Positions 1 to 9,116 of a stretch of 64,000 bases of DNA are shown one piece after another (the stretch's first letter is position 1; every line of letters begins with the position of its first letter). The position numbers and the translations under genes were made by a program. The notes under the pieces were generated by a model. It worked only from the letters and a program-made list of their open reading frames with translations, made no database searches and was not told the DNA's origin. This stretch comes from Calothrix sp. PCC 7507 (GTDB lineage: Bacteria; Cyanobacteriota; Cyanobacteriia; Cyanobacteriales; Nostocaceae), in NCBI RefSeq assembly GCF_000316575.1, contig NC_019682.1:4214001-4278000 (forward strand), given 5' to 3'.

Positions 1-19
1 CATCCTTTTTTCAGGGCGC

Positions 20-154
20 ATGAGTCGTCAAGATTATACTTTGCTCACATCTGCTGTATTAAATCATAGTGATTTGAGCGATGAAGAACGTCGTCAGATT
101 AATCGCATCTTTGACCGTATACAGACAGGGCAACTACAATTAGTTAACTGGTAA
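20..154 (+). CDS. Small conserved cyanobacterial protein (44 aa)
   Basis: An open frame runs from the window edge to a TAA at 152-154. The first in-frame ATG is at 20, giving 44 residues that end QLQLVNW. The frame is also open upstream to base 2, so this may be the tail of a longer gene cut by the window. The sequence is charged and helical (SDEERRQINRIFDRIQTGQ). It resembles the short DxxQLSxxDRRQINxIFDxIQTGxxxLV proteins seen in many cyanobacteria, whose function I do not know. It is followed by about 480 bases of AT-rich DNA without a gene, so it is not obviously part of the glycan cluster that follows. Confidence 0.5.
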   Translation: MSRQDYTLLTSAVLNHSDLSDEERRQINRIFDRIQTGQLQLVNW

Positions 155-639
155 CTTATCTACCTCTTGTTTAGAACTTGATTGTACATAACTTAGTATT
201 TCCAATATCCAAATTTGGGAATACTAAGCTAGTAATATAGCCAATTAAATTGACAGTATAAATCTGTTAGTTTTTTTATACAAGAATCCTCAATGATTCC
301 TGAAAAATTTTAAGTATCTGTAGAGTGGGTATTGCCCATCATAAATGTAACTCAAAAATCTAATCGGATAGCTATCTTAGTATTTCTATATAAAAAATCA
401 GTTTTTTTTCAGTATAAACACTATTGTTTGATGCTTGATTAGCTAGAGCATCTGTAATTATCAGTAATATCTCTGTAGGAATAACAGTAATAATTAATAT
501 AGATTGTTGGTGTATTTTTACTAAAGAATTACCTACTTTATTAAGACAAACCAATAGTCAATAATTGACTTAGTTATCTTTGTGCTACCTAATTCATGAA
601 TCTTTTATTATGTACATACACTATTCTTAGTTAAATATT
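155..639. other. AT-rich intergenic stretch, no gene seen
   Basis: This stretch is AT-rich with stops in all frames. A 60-codon minus-strand frame here has no ribosome binding site and no recognisable motif, so I do not call it. It must hold the promoter of the glycan cluster starting at 640, but I see no convincing -35/-10 pair. Confidence 0.5.
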
Positions 640-1845
640 GTGATTTCAAAGGAAATAAAAAAACAATTGAAAGTTTCAATAATTGTCAGCGATCTATCAA
701 GTGCTGGAGCCGGAAGATGGGGAGGTGGAGGTGTACGTTCATTTTTGCTAGCTCAGGCTCTCCAAAAACTTGCATATGAAGTAGAAATTTTGGGATTTGT
801 ATTCGGTGACGAATCAGCAGCAATTTCTCAATCAGATATTCCTGTTCATCAAGTTACTGGCAGTCACTATCCAAGTTTTTTCAAGACAGCTTTAAATCTG
901 CTAAAAAAAATTGATGGGGATATCATTTATGCAATGAGACCAAAAGCAACAACCTTTGGTTTATCTCTGCTGAAAAATTTACATCGGCGTCATCCTCAGA
1001 AATTGATATTAGATATAGACGACTGGGAACTCAGTTGGCATGGTGGTGAAAAGTGGCAGTATCGCCCCAGCATAAAGCAATTTGCCAAAGATATTATCAA
1101 ACAAGATGGTGCTTTAAGATATCCCGATCATCCGCTTTATTTAAAATGGATGGAAGGCATAGTAGATAAGGCGGATGCTATTACAATTCACACTAAATTT
1201 CTGCAACAACGTTTTAGTGGTGTTTATGTCCCTAATGGTAAAGATACTAATCTATTTAATCCTGAACACTACGATCCTGAAAAGAGTAGAGCAAGTTATG
1301 GGCTAACTGGATATCGGATTTTAATGTTTCCTGGCGCTCCCAGACCTTACAAAGGAGTAGAAGATGTATTAATAGCTTTAGAGCAACTAAATCAGCCAGA
1401 TTTAAGATTAGTAATTGTTGGTGGTAGTCCTTACGATGATTATGATAGTCATCTCATAGAAAAATGGGGACGTTGGATTATCAAGCTAGCGAAATATCCA
1501 TCAAATATGATGCCTGAAATTGTCGCAGCTGCTCACATTATTGTTGTACCACAGCGAAATACCCCAGCGGCTCTAGCACAGTTTCCATTGAAAATAACTG
1601 ACGGGATGGCAATGGCAAAACCAGTTTTAGCAACAAAAGTGGGAGATATTCCAGAAATTTTAGGTGAAACTGGTTATCTAGTTGATCCTGCTTGTCCGGA
1701 ACAACTAGCTGAAAAAATCCAATTTATATTCCAGAATTTTGATGAAGCTCAAAAGTTAGGAAAGTTGGCAAGAAAAAGATGCATAGACTATTACAGCATT
1801 GATGCTATGGCAGAAATACTTTCCCATACTATTCAAAAATTATAG
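640..1845 (+). CDS. Glycosyltransferase, GT-B fold, GT4-like
   Basis: The 401-residue product has the two Rossmann-like halves of GT-B retaining glycosyltransferases. The N-terminal half carries a glycine-rich acceptor loop (GRWGGGGVRSF, about residues 24-34). The C-terminal half carries FPGAPRPYKGVEDVL (about 231-245), LRLVIVGG, and the donor-binding stretch PLKITDGMAMAKPVLAT followed by VGDIPEILG. Such enzymes transfer a sugar from a nucleotide donor to a growing glycan at the inner membrane face. The start is a GTG at 640; no better ATG lies nearby. It opens a same-strand run with another transferase, an ABC exporter and further glycan genes, which points to surface polysaccharide synthesis. 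Sugar specificity cannot be read from the sequence. Confidence 0.85.
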   Translation: MISKEIKKQLKVSIIVSDLSSAGAGRWGGGGVRSFLLAQALQKLAYEVEILGFVFGDESAAISQSDIPVHQVTGSHYPSFFKTALNLLKKIDGDIIYAMRPKATTFGLSLLKNLHRRHPQKLILDIDDWELSWHGGEKWQYRPSIKQFAKDIIKQDGALRYPDHPLYLKWMEGIVDKADAITIHTKFLQQRFSGVYVPNGKDTNLFNPEHYDPEKSRASYGLTGYRILMFPGAPRPYKGVEDVLIALEQLNQPDLRLVIVGGSPYDDYDSHLIEKWGRWIIKLAKYPSNMMPEIVAAAHIIVVPQRNTPAALAQFPLKITDGMAMAKPVLATKVGDIPEILGETGYLVDPACPEQLAEKIQFIFQNFDEAQKLGKLARKRCIDYYSIDAMAEILSHTIQKL

Positions 1846-1924
1846 CTTTTTTACTCACCCTAAACTTCTCAGATTAAATACAGCCAGTAATTAAATAATT
1901 AATCACCTTAAATCAAGAAAAAAA

Positions 1925-2866
1925 ATGGCACTACCTAGTTGTTCACTTTCTATCTTAGTAGCGCGGACTGATATCCCTTTCATGATGCATACAATTCCTC
2001 ATTTAGTGAGGACGTGTAACTTTCCTTTTACAGAACGCGTGTTAGCTGTAGATACTGCTCCTTTAACAGGTGATAAAGTGAATCGTCCTGGTGTCGGCAC
2101 TATGGAAGAATTACGTGCTTGCTGCAATGAGTTATTAAAGAAAGGTGTGATAGATAAAATTGTTGATATTAATTATGACAAAACCTATCAACATCGAGTC
2201 TACACAAAGCATTTTGATAGTCGAATTAGACAAACACATAATTACAAAGGCTATCCCATATTGGGGACAATTTTTACCATTGAAGAGTCCCAAAGTGATT
2301 ATATGTTACATTTTGACAGTGATATGCTTCTTTACCAACAATCTGGTCATAGCTGGATAGAAGAAGGTATTAAGTTGTTGCAAGAAAAGCCTGACATAAT
2401 GGCAGTCAGACCACTAACTGGCCCACCAACTCAAGATGGTTCTATGCAACAAATATTTCCTTATGAACTAGACTCTAATGGCTTTTATCGCTTCAAGTTT
2501 TTTGGTAGTCGAGCTTATTTAATTGATCGTAAACGTTTTGACCGCTTACTGCCGCTCAAAGTTCTTTGGAGACCTGCGAAAACAAAAATCATTAATTTAT
2601 TACCCTCCAAAATTCAAACCTTAGTGAACTATTTTGCTAACAAAGGTGCATTGGATTCATGGGAAGTAATGATATCAAAACAACTAGAAAATACTTCTTA
2701 TTTCCGAGCTACCCTCAGTTCTCCAAAAGCTTGGACACTCCATCCTATCAAACGGGGTCCAGAATTTATAGAAGCATTACCAAACATCATTGAGAAAATT
2801 GAATCAGGATGGTATCCCTCTGAGCAAGCTGGACATTATGATTTGAAGTTTGAGCTTTGGCTATGA
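1925..2866 (+). CDS. Glycosyltransferase-like protein, GT-A type
   Basis: A 313-residue protein with an N-terminal nucleotide-sugar-binding-like strand (CSLSILVARTD) and a clear DxD metal site in HFDSDMLLY (D131-x-D133), the hallmark of GT-A glycosyltransferases that bind a UDP- or GDP-sugar through Mn2+ or Mg2+. A tryptophan-rich C-terminal half (ALDSWEVMISKQ) follows. No membrane segments are evident, so it is probably cytosolic or membrane-peripheral. It lies 79 bases after the first transferase and 154 bases before the ABC exporter, all on the plus strand. Donor and acceptor are unknown. Confidence 0.75.
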   Translation: MALPSCSLSILVARTDIPFMMHTIPHLVRTCNFPFTERVLAVDTAPLTGDKVNRPGVGTMEELRACCNELLKKGVIDKIVDINYDKTYQHRVYTKHFDSRIRQTHNYKGYPILGTIFTIEESQSDYMLHFDSDMLLYQQSGHSWIEEGIKLLQEKPDIMAVRPLTGPPTQDGSMQQIFPYELDSNGFYRFKFFGSRAYLIDRKRFDRLLPLKVLWRPAKTKIINLLPSKIQTLVNYFANKGALDSWEVMISKQLENTSYFRATLSSPKAWTLHPIKRGPEFIEALPNIIEKIESGWYPSEQAGHYDLKFELWL

Positions 2867-3020
2867 TTTTTTAATTATTATTTTAGAGGTATTTTGATTG
2901 CTGTAGTTGTGTAGAGTTCCTCTAATACAGCTTCCCGGAAATCTCAAAGTATACGTGAGACTAATGTAAATATATTTATCTAGAAATATCATTAGCAGTG
3001 TTAGTTGAAAAAATAATTAT

Positions 3021-5264
3021 TTGAAAAAATCAGCCATGTTTAAGAATCAAACATTGTTATATTTTATTAAGCCTTACCCAGGCATGATTATATTGACAAT
3101 AATATTAGGATTTTCTGGAGGTTTATTTAACGGAATTAGTACAGCACTAATTGTGCCAGTTGTCCTGAAAATTGTGGGACAAGAAGTCAATTTAGGTAGT
3201 GCGCCTGGTATTCTCAAAGCAATTATGTTGCCGTTTGATCATATTTCAGAAGAGTACAGATTATTGGCAATGTCTGGAGCAATTATATTAATAATTTTAC
3301 TCAAAAATGCAGCTAGTTACTTTAGTATTTTGTCATCGAGCGCTTTAAAGCGAACGCTAGCATCAGATATGCGAGATGCTGGTGTGCAATTATTGCTAGA
3401 AGTTGACATAAATTATTTTACCAAGATGAAATTGGGTGATTTAATTAACCGACTTGGTGTAGAAATATCTCGTGCAGCTACTTCTATAAGTAATGCGATA
3501 AAGTTAATTGTATTAGTAATTACGATTTTAGTTTTTGTGATTATATTGTTGTCAATTTCCTGGCAATTGACAATAGGTTCAACAATTTTACTTTCTTTTA
3601 TAGCCTTAGCAAATCAGTATGCAATTTCCCGTTCAAAGTTTTTTGGGAAGCAACTATCTGAAATGTCTAAGGCTTATACAAATATGATGATAGAAACACT
3701 AAGTGGAATTCGCTTAGTCAAGGCAAGTGGTAATGAAGACAGAACTTATAAAAAGATAAAATATTTAATTGGTGAACACGAAAAAGCGGAATTTGAATCT
3801 CAAGTTAATTCCCAAATAATTGGGCCGGTTAGTGAAGTACTGGGGATTACGGCTTTACTCATGATTGTGTTTTTAAGTCGGACTCTCTTTGCTAATGAGA
3901 TTACATCTCTTTCATCTGTACTGCTCACATATTTATTAGTATTACTACGACTTTTGCCGTTGATTGCTCAGTTAAATAGCCTTCGCAGTACCTTTGCTAA
4001 TAATGCTGCCAGTGTTGATATAGTGACTGAATTTTTACAACGAGATAATAAACCGTTTATGCTTAAGGGTAAGCTTAACTGCGGGAAATTACAGGAAGGT
4101 GTACATTTCAATTGCATTTCTTTTGCCTACCCTAATCAGGAAAAGTTGGTGGTGAAGGATGTAGATTTATATTTACCGCGTGGTACAACTCTGGCTTTAG
4201 TAGGTAGTTCTGGTGCAGGTAAATCGACATTGGCAGATTTGTTACCTAGATTTTATGATCCAATATCTGGCTGTATTACCTTTGACGGTGTTGATATACG
4301 CGATTTTGATCTCAAATCCCTACGCCAGACAATGGGAATTGTTAGTCAGGATACGTTTTTATTCAATGACTCAATCCGGAGTAACATTGCTTACGCACGT
4401 CCTGATTCCAGTGATGATGAAATTATCGCTGCAGCCAAGCAGGCAAATGCTTATGAGTTTATTATCAAATTACCCCAAGGATTAAATACTTTGGTTGGCG
4501 ATCGCGGTGTGATGTTGTCTGGTGGACAGAGACAAAGAATAGCGATCGCTCGTGCGTTACTACAAAATCCAGAAATTCTGATTCTTGATGAAGCCACTAG
4601 TGCTTTAGATACCGTTTCTGAACGTTTGGTACAAGCTGCGATTGATGATCTGAGTCGCGATCGCACAACTTTAGTCATTGCTCATCGTCTTTCTACTGTC
4701 CAAAAAGCTCATCAAATTGCCGTTTTAGATCAAGGACATGTGGTAGAAGTAGGAACCCATGATGAACTGTTACAAAAAGGTGGTTATTACTTAAAACTCT
4801 ACTCAATGCAATTTGGTAAAAATGCGGAACCAGCAATAAAATTTAATCAGGTTTTTATTCAGATTTCTTACGAAATTCGGACGCGACTCAATTCTATGAT
4901 TGGTTGCTTGAGATTATTGATAGATGAAATGGTGGATGACGTTAAAGAACGGCAAGAATTACTTGAAGAATCCTACAAATCAGCATTGAGAATTCTCACT
5001 GGTATTGAAGTTTTTGAAGAGAGTATTAAACTGCGAAATAAATTAAATTCCTCGTCAGTAATAGAGGAAAATAATCATTTAGATAAAACATTAATTTGTA
5101 TTTTTGATGAAATTCGGATCAAGCTAAATAACAGGCTTGCCATACTAGCTTCACTTGCAGATGGTCTAGTTGATAATCTTCAAGAACAAAATGAATTAAT
5201 TACTGATTCCTATGATTTGGCTATAGATTTACTCAATAAAATTGAGATTCTAGAGAAAGAATAG
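3021..5264 (+). CDS. ABC exporter (MsbA-like half-transporter) with HisKA-like C-terminal tail
   Basis: A 747-residue fused membrane plus ATPase half-transporter that would act as a dimer in the inner membrane. Residues about 15-330 form the six-helix exporter domain. The ATPase domain has Walker A GSSGAGKST (about 395-403), the signature LSGGQ (about 499-503), Walker B ILILDEATSALD and the H-loop AHRLST. The substrate is probably a lipid-linked or polysaccharide intermediate, judging by the surrounding transferases. Exporters of this family usually end soon after the ATPase domain; here about 140 extra residues follow, with two related helical repeats beginning SYEIRTRLNSMIG and FDEIRIKLNN. 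These look like histidine-kinase dimerisation hairpins without the phosphorylated histidine. The start is TTG at 3021 or ATG at 3036. Confidence 0.9.
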   Translation: MKKSAMFKNQTLLYFIKPYPGMIILTIILGFSGGLFNGISTALIVPVVLKIVGQEVNLGSAPGILKAIMLPFDHISEEYRLLAMSGAIILIILLKNAASYFSILSSSALKRTLASDMRDAGVQLLLEVDINYFTKMKLGDLINRLGVEISRAATSISNAIKLIVLVITILVFVIILLSISWQLTIGSTILLSFIALANQYAISRSKFFGKQLSEMSKAYTNMMIETLSGIRLVKASGNEDRTYKKIKYLIGEHEKAEFESQVNSQIIGPVSEVLGITALLMIVFLSRTLFANEITSLSSVLLTYLLVLLRLLPLIAQLNSLRSTFANNAASVDIVTEFLQRDNKPFMLKGKLNCGKLQEGVHFNCISFAYPNQEKLVVKDVDLYLPRGTTLALVGSSGAGKSTLADLLPRFYDPISGCITFDGVDIRDFDLKSLRQTMGIVSQDTFLFNDSIRSNIAYARPDSSDDEIIAAAKQANAYEFIIKLPQGLNTLVGDRGVMLSGGQRQRIAIARALLQNPEILILDEATSALDTVSERLVQAAIDDLSRDRTTLVIAHRLSTVQKAHQIAVLDQGHVVEVGTHDELLQKGGYYLKLYSMQFGKNAEPAIKFNQVFIQISYEIRTRLNSMIGCLRLLIDEMVDDVKERQELLEESYKSALRILTGIEVFEESIKLRNKLNSSSVIEENNHLDKTLICIFDEIRIKLNNRLAILASLADGLVDNLQEQNELITDSYDLAIDLLNKIEILEKE

Positions 5265-5422
5265 TTATAAACTTCTATTCAGAGGAAAAATATAGTCTTA
5301 AATTAAGATAATTATCTTTCGCAATCCATAGAAAAATAAAAATATTTTTTAGCTATTATTTACATTGACGATCCTAGCTAACGTTGGGTAACATAAAGTA
5401 TCTGAAATAAATAAAAAAATGT

Positions 5423-6562
5423 ATGAAAAAAATAGCAGTTTTTCACCCCTATTTTTTAGGTGGTGGCGCAGAAACAGTGGCATTATGGATTCTTCAAGCA
5501 CTGCAAGATCAATATGAAATAACCCTATTTACAATTGGAAAAATTGATTTTGAAAGCCTCAATCTTATGTATGGAACAAGTCTTTCAAATCAATCTGTAA
5601 AAGTGATAAATCTGGTTCCAGATTTTTTTAGTCATATCAGCTATTTCCTGATTGCAAATAACAAGGAGATGAGAATGTTATTTCTACATCTTCTGATGCG
5701 GTTTTTTAAGAAAAACAGTCATAATTATGACTTAGTTCTATCTGCATACAATGCAATGGATCTTGGGAAGATAGGTATTCAATACATACATATGACCAAG
5801 GTTCTTGAAGGTACATCATTTTATAGAAAAATATCTACTTTTTCTGAAGAGCAAATCCCAAAAAATATCTCTATTGCCAATTCTTATCACATTGCGAATC
5901 GTGCTAAAGAAATATATGGTGTCGATGCCAAAGTGGTGTTTCCTCCTGTTGTGATGAATATTCAAAATATACCGTGGAGTGAGAAGGAAAATGCATTTAT
6001 TTGCAGCGGTAGGATAGTTAAAGCTAAGGAACCTCATAGAGTTATTAAAATCCTCAAATTGGTTCGAGAGCAAGGTTTTGATGTGAAGCTACACATTACA
6101 GGTGGCGGTGGTGGTGTCTACGGTTGGCAATACAATAATTTAATAAAAAAGTTAGTTGAAGAAAATTCATCATGGATAACTTTACATAAAGGTCTTCCAT
6201 ATGAGGAATATACACAACTTCTAGCTAAATGTAAGTATGGTATTCACTATAAGAAAGAGCCGTTTGGAATCTCTATTGCAGAAATGGTTAAAGCTGGTGC
6301 CATTCCCTTTGTAAGAAGTCAAGGTGGACAAGTTGAAATCGTGGGTCAGCACAATGATGAGTTATTTTTTAATAATGAACAAGAAGCTGTGGATAAAATT
6401 ATTAATGTTTTAAGTAATCCTCTTAAACAAAATCAGCTAGTTGCATCTTTGACTACACAAATAAATCTATTTTCTACACACAAATTTATGTCAGAAATTA
6501 GTGAAGTTGTTAGTTCTTATTTTGAGGGTAATGTTGTAGTACCAACTACTTTAGCTATTTGA
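5423..6562 (+). CDS. Glycosyltransferase, GT4-like
   Basis: A 379-residue GT-B transferase. The N-terminus KKIAVFHPYFLGGGAETVA contains the GGGAE acceptor-domain loop typical of GT4 enzymes. The C-terminal domain shows FICSGRIVKAKEPHRVI, LHITGGGGG and the donor-site motif EPFGISIAEMVKAGAIPFV, with the paired acidic residues that bind the nucleotide sugar. It follows the ABC exporter by about 160 bases and precedes the pyruvyl-transferase-like gene by 39 bases. A mannosyl- or glucosyltransferase role in exopolysaccharide assembly fits, but the sugar is not predictable. Confidence 0.85.
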   Translation: MKKIAVFHPYFLGGGAETVALWILQALQDQYEITLFTIGKIDFESLNLMYGTSLSNQSVKVINLVPDFFSHISYFLIANNKEMRMLFLHLLMRFFKKNSHNYDLVLSAYNAMDLGKIGIQYIHMTKVLEGTSFYRKISTFSEEQIPKNISIANSYHIANRAKEIYGVDAKVVFPPVVMNIQNIPWSEKENAFICSGRIVKAKEPHRVIKILKLVREQGFDVKLHITGGGGGVYGWQYNNLIKKLVEENSSWITLHKGLPYEEYTQLLAKCKYGIHYKKEPFGISIAEMVKAGAIPFVRSQGGQVEIVGQHNDELFFNNEQEAVDKIINVLSNPLKQNQLVASLTTQINLFSTHKFMSEISEVVSSYFEGNVVVPTTLAI

Positions 6563-6601
6563 AGAAATTTCAGTCTATTGTTATTATGAGAAATTAAATT
6601 A

Positions 6602-7474
6602 ATGAAATCAATTATCAATTATCATGTCAATGATCCGACAAATATCGGCGACTTATTTTCTGCTCCCACACTGTACTTTGATTTTCCAGGATATAGTGTA
6701 GAGCGAGCTGATATCCGAACCATTAAGGAAGAGGATATAAAAGGTAAACATATTATTGTTGGTGGAGGTGGGTTAATATTCTCTCGCTTTTTGGATAATT
6801 TTTCAAAACTCATTGAGGCTAAACAACAGACGAAGCTGATTGCTTGGGGAATTGGTCAGCAAATATACGGTAGCTATAAGCTTGATGATATTCACAGCTT
6901 TGACTATTCTCAATATACTAAAGGTTTTGACTTAGTTGGTATTCGAGATATTAATTATCGGGATAACTGGGTGCCTTGTGCTAGTTGTATGCACACAGCA
7001 TTTGATAAGAAAAGAAATATAAAACATGAATTTGTTGTCTTTTCACACAAAAAGTTCCAGATAAAAATTGATGGTTTTCCTACAATGACTAACGACAATC
7101 AAGATATTGAGGAAATCTTAGATTTTCTAGGTTCAGGTGAAACAATATTAACAAGTTCTTACCACGGAGCCTACTGGGGAACGCTGCTTGGTAGAAAAGT
7201 TCTATCTTTCCCATTTAGCAGTAAGTTTTATACGTTTAAGCATCTTCCTGGTATTTTTCCTGTACAAAAGTGGATACAGCCAAGAATCAACTTTTCAATA
7301 TTCAAGAAAACGTTGTTTGAGTTGCAATATAAAAACAAATTTTCTTGTAAGGTTAATGATTGGCAGAATTTTCTCCAAAACTGTAAATCTTACCCAGAAA
7401 GTCTTGATGAAAATCGTGAGCGTAATCATTGGTATTACTCTCGAATATTGGATATTTTACCTGAAGGTAAATGA
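6602..7474 (+). CDS. Polysaccharide pyruvyl transferase family protein
   Basis: A 290-residue protein matching the PS_pyruv_trans family: it begins with a DPTNIGDLFSAP loop, has HIIVGGGGLIFS (about residues 50-61), LIAWGIGQQ, and the conserved late motif TSSYHGAYWGTLLGRKVL. In this family the first glycine-rich loop and the SYHG histidine shape the active site. Members add ketal-linked pyruvate to sugars from phosphoenolpyruvate, or carry out related polysaccharide modifications. It is slightly short for the family. The cluster context supports modification of a surface glycan. Confidence 0.75.
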   Translation: MKSIINYHVNDPTNIGDLFSAPTLYFDFPGYSVERADIRTIKEEDIKGKHIIVGGGGLIFSRFLDNFSKLIEAKQQTKLIAWGIGQQIYGSYKLDDIHSFDYSQYTKGFDLVGIRDINYRDNWVPCASCMHTAFDKKRNIKHEFVVFSHKKFQIKIDGFPTMTNDNQDIEEILDFLGSGETILTSSYHGAYWGTLLGRKVLSFPFSSKFYTFKHLPGIFPVQKWIQPRINFSIFKKTLFELQYKNKFSCKVNDWQNFLQNCKSYPESLDENRERNHWYYSRILDILPEGK

Positions 7475-7532
7475 AGTAGTAAAGACGAATTTTAAGTAAG
7501 TTAGGATGACTAAATTAATCGAGGGAGACTAA

Positions 7533-8462
7533 ATGAATCGGGGAATTTATATTATTGCTAATGACAAAGTGATCGATCATGCGATCGCTTTACTCAATAG
7601 TATTCGATTGCATGATACAGAAACACCAATCATCATGATTCCGTATGATGAAAACTATCATCGCATCGCAGATATACTCAACACATATTACGGAGTCCAA
7701 ACCTATGAAGATTTAGACTTTATTGACCGTCTTTCTCATAAATTACACGAAACCTTTGGTGGTAAGTTTTTTGCCCGTCCTAATCAATTTCGCAAACAAG
7801 CTTGTTGGTTTGGCCCATTTGATGAGTTTCTTTACATCGATACTGATATTGTAGTCTTTGAAAAAATAGTTGATAATCTTAACTACTTAAATAAGTATGA
7901 TTTCATCTGCTGTGATTATCAACATTCTGGTGGGATAAAAAATGTCTTTAGCCCCAAAGTTTTAGAAGATAAAGTATTTACTAATACAGAAGTTAAAGAC
8001 ATTTTTAATGGGGGTTTTTGGGGGTCAAAGAAAAGCCTCATCTCAGAACAAGATTTATATGAAATCTTTAGCGAATGTGCAGCCCATCCAGAATATTTTG
8101 ATTTTTCTGAAAAGACTTCCGACCAACCAATTATTAATTATATGCTGTTGAAGCGGATTAAGAGCCGTTTTAACATCGTTCGTAGAGAGGGTAAAGCACC
8201 GGGAAATTGGGCGGGTACTCCTCATTTTCAATCCCAAGGCGATATACTATTTGATTCTAAAATCAATCAACCTCTGCAATATCTCCACTGGGCAGGTATT
8301 CGTATTCAACCGGGTTGTCCCTATTGGGAAATCTGGGAACATTACCGCCGTCTTAATCCATCACTACCACCGAGTACTATACCGACACCTGAAACTAAAA
8401 ATCAGTGGCAGCATATGGTAGAAAATCTGAAAAGTCAATTGCGACAACTGAAAACTAAATAA
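7533..8462 (+). CDS. Glycosyltransferase-like protein (Npun_R2821/R2822-like)
   Basis: A 309-residue protein opening with MNRGIYIIANDKVIDHAIA, typical of GT8-like transferases that begin with a nucleotide-sugar-binding strand. It has a DxD metal site in YIDTDIVVF (D103-x-D105) and a later FNGGFWGSKKSL loop that resembles acceptor loops. It looks like the cyanobacterial group often named Npun_R2821/Npun_R2822. A good ribosome binding site (GAGGGAG, 7529 region) precedes the ATG. It closes the plus-strand glycan cluster; the next genes are on the minus strand. Confidence 0.75.
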   Translation: MNRGIYIIANDKVIDHAIALLNSIRLHDTETPIIMIPYDENYHRIADILNTYYGVQTYEDLDFIDRLSHKLHETFGGKFFARPNQFRKQACWFGPFDEFLYIDTDIVVFEKIVDNLNYLNKYDFICCDYQHSGGIKNVFSPKVLEDKVFTNTEVKDIFNGGFWGSKKSLISEQDLYEIFSECAAHPEYFDFSEKTSDQPIINYMLLKRIKSRFNIVRREGKAPGNWAGTPHFQSQGDILFDSKINQPLQYLHWAGIRIQPGCPYWEIWEHYRRLNPSLPPSTIPTPETKNQWQHMVENLKSQLRQLKTK

Positions 8463-8624
8463 GAAGGAGCCAGAAGACATAATTCAGAATACAGTGGAGA
8501 GTTGTTCACTATCCACTGTCCATTATGAGACATCTACTCGTACGTAATCCATGTGGTCACTGAATCTGTGTTGAAGTTAAGTGCTGGATTCTGGCGACTG
8601 ACGCATGTATTCTTCTTCGGTAAT

Positions 8625-8999
8625 TTAAGAAAAGGAATCTAAATCTAGAGACTTCATACCTCTAGTTTTAACAAAATCTAGCATACTGCCTAATTGATAC
8701 CAAACTAGCAAGCAAGTAAGAAGACCAATAGGTAGACCAACTCCTAAAGCCAGTAAGTACGGAAAGCCAAATATTTCTAAACCTGAGCAGAGAAATAGAC
8801 AAATACCACCTGTGATTCCGAGAAAGGGAACAAACAGTGTTCTCCACGAAGAATTAGTTTGAGGATTTTCATCACTACTTGGTTGCCATTTTTGCACAAT
8901 TACTTTTATTGTGCCGGATAGTGCGAAACCAGAAGTTAGCGCTATGAGAAAACCAATTAACAATAGTAAGTATGGCGGTTGTTCAGGAAAATAGTACAT
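8625..8999 (-). CDS. Small membrane protein of unknown function
   Basis: A 124-residue protein with three to four predicted hydrophobic segments: about 9-30 (PYLLLLIGFLIALTSGF), 53-72 (LFVPFLGITGGICLFLCSG) and 75-103 (FGFPYLLALGVGLPIGLL). A short hydrophilic loop (QKWQPSSDENPQTNSS) separates the first two. I do not recognise a family with a known role. It lies alone between the glycan cluster and the ABC1-kinase gene. Confidence 0.6.
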   Translation of the reverse strand: MYYFPEQPPYLLLLIGFLIALTSGFALSGTIKVIVQKWQPSSDENPQTNSSWRTLFVPFLGITGGICLFLCSGLEIFGFPYLLALGVGLPIGLLTCLLVWYQLGSMLDFVKTRGMKSLDLDSFS

Positions 9000-9116
9000 G
9001 AAAACTCCAGATAAATCAGTTAACAGTTACTTGTACTGAGCGTAGTCGAAGTGTCAGTTATCAGTTATCACAGTTTTTGTGTTGTTAACTGATAACTGAA
9101 TAAAGGGTAGAATGCA

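Noticed and set aside
372-554. 60-codon minus-strand frame in the first intergenic region
   Set aside because: No ribosome site, no motif and strongly AT-rich codon use.
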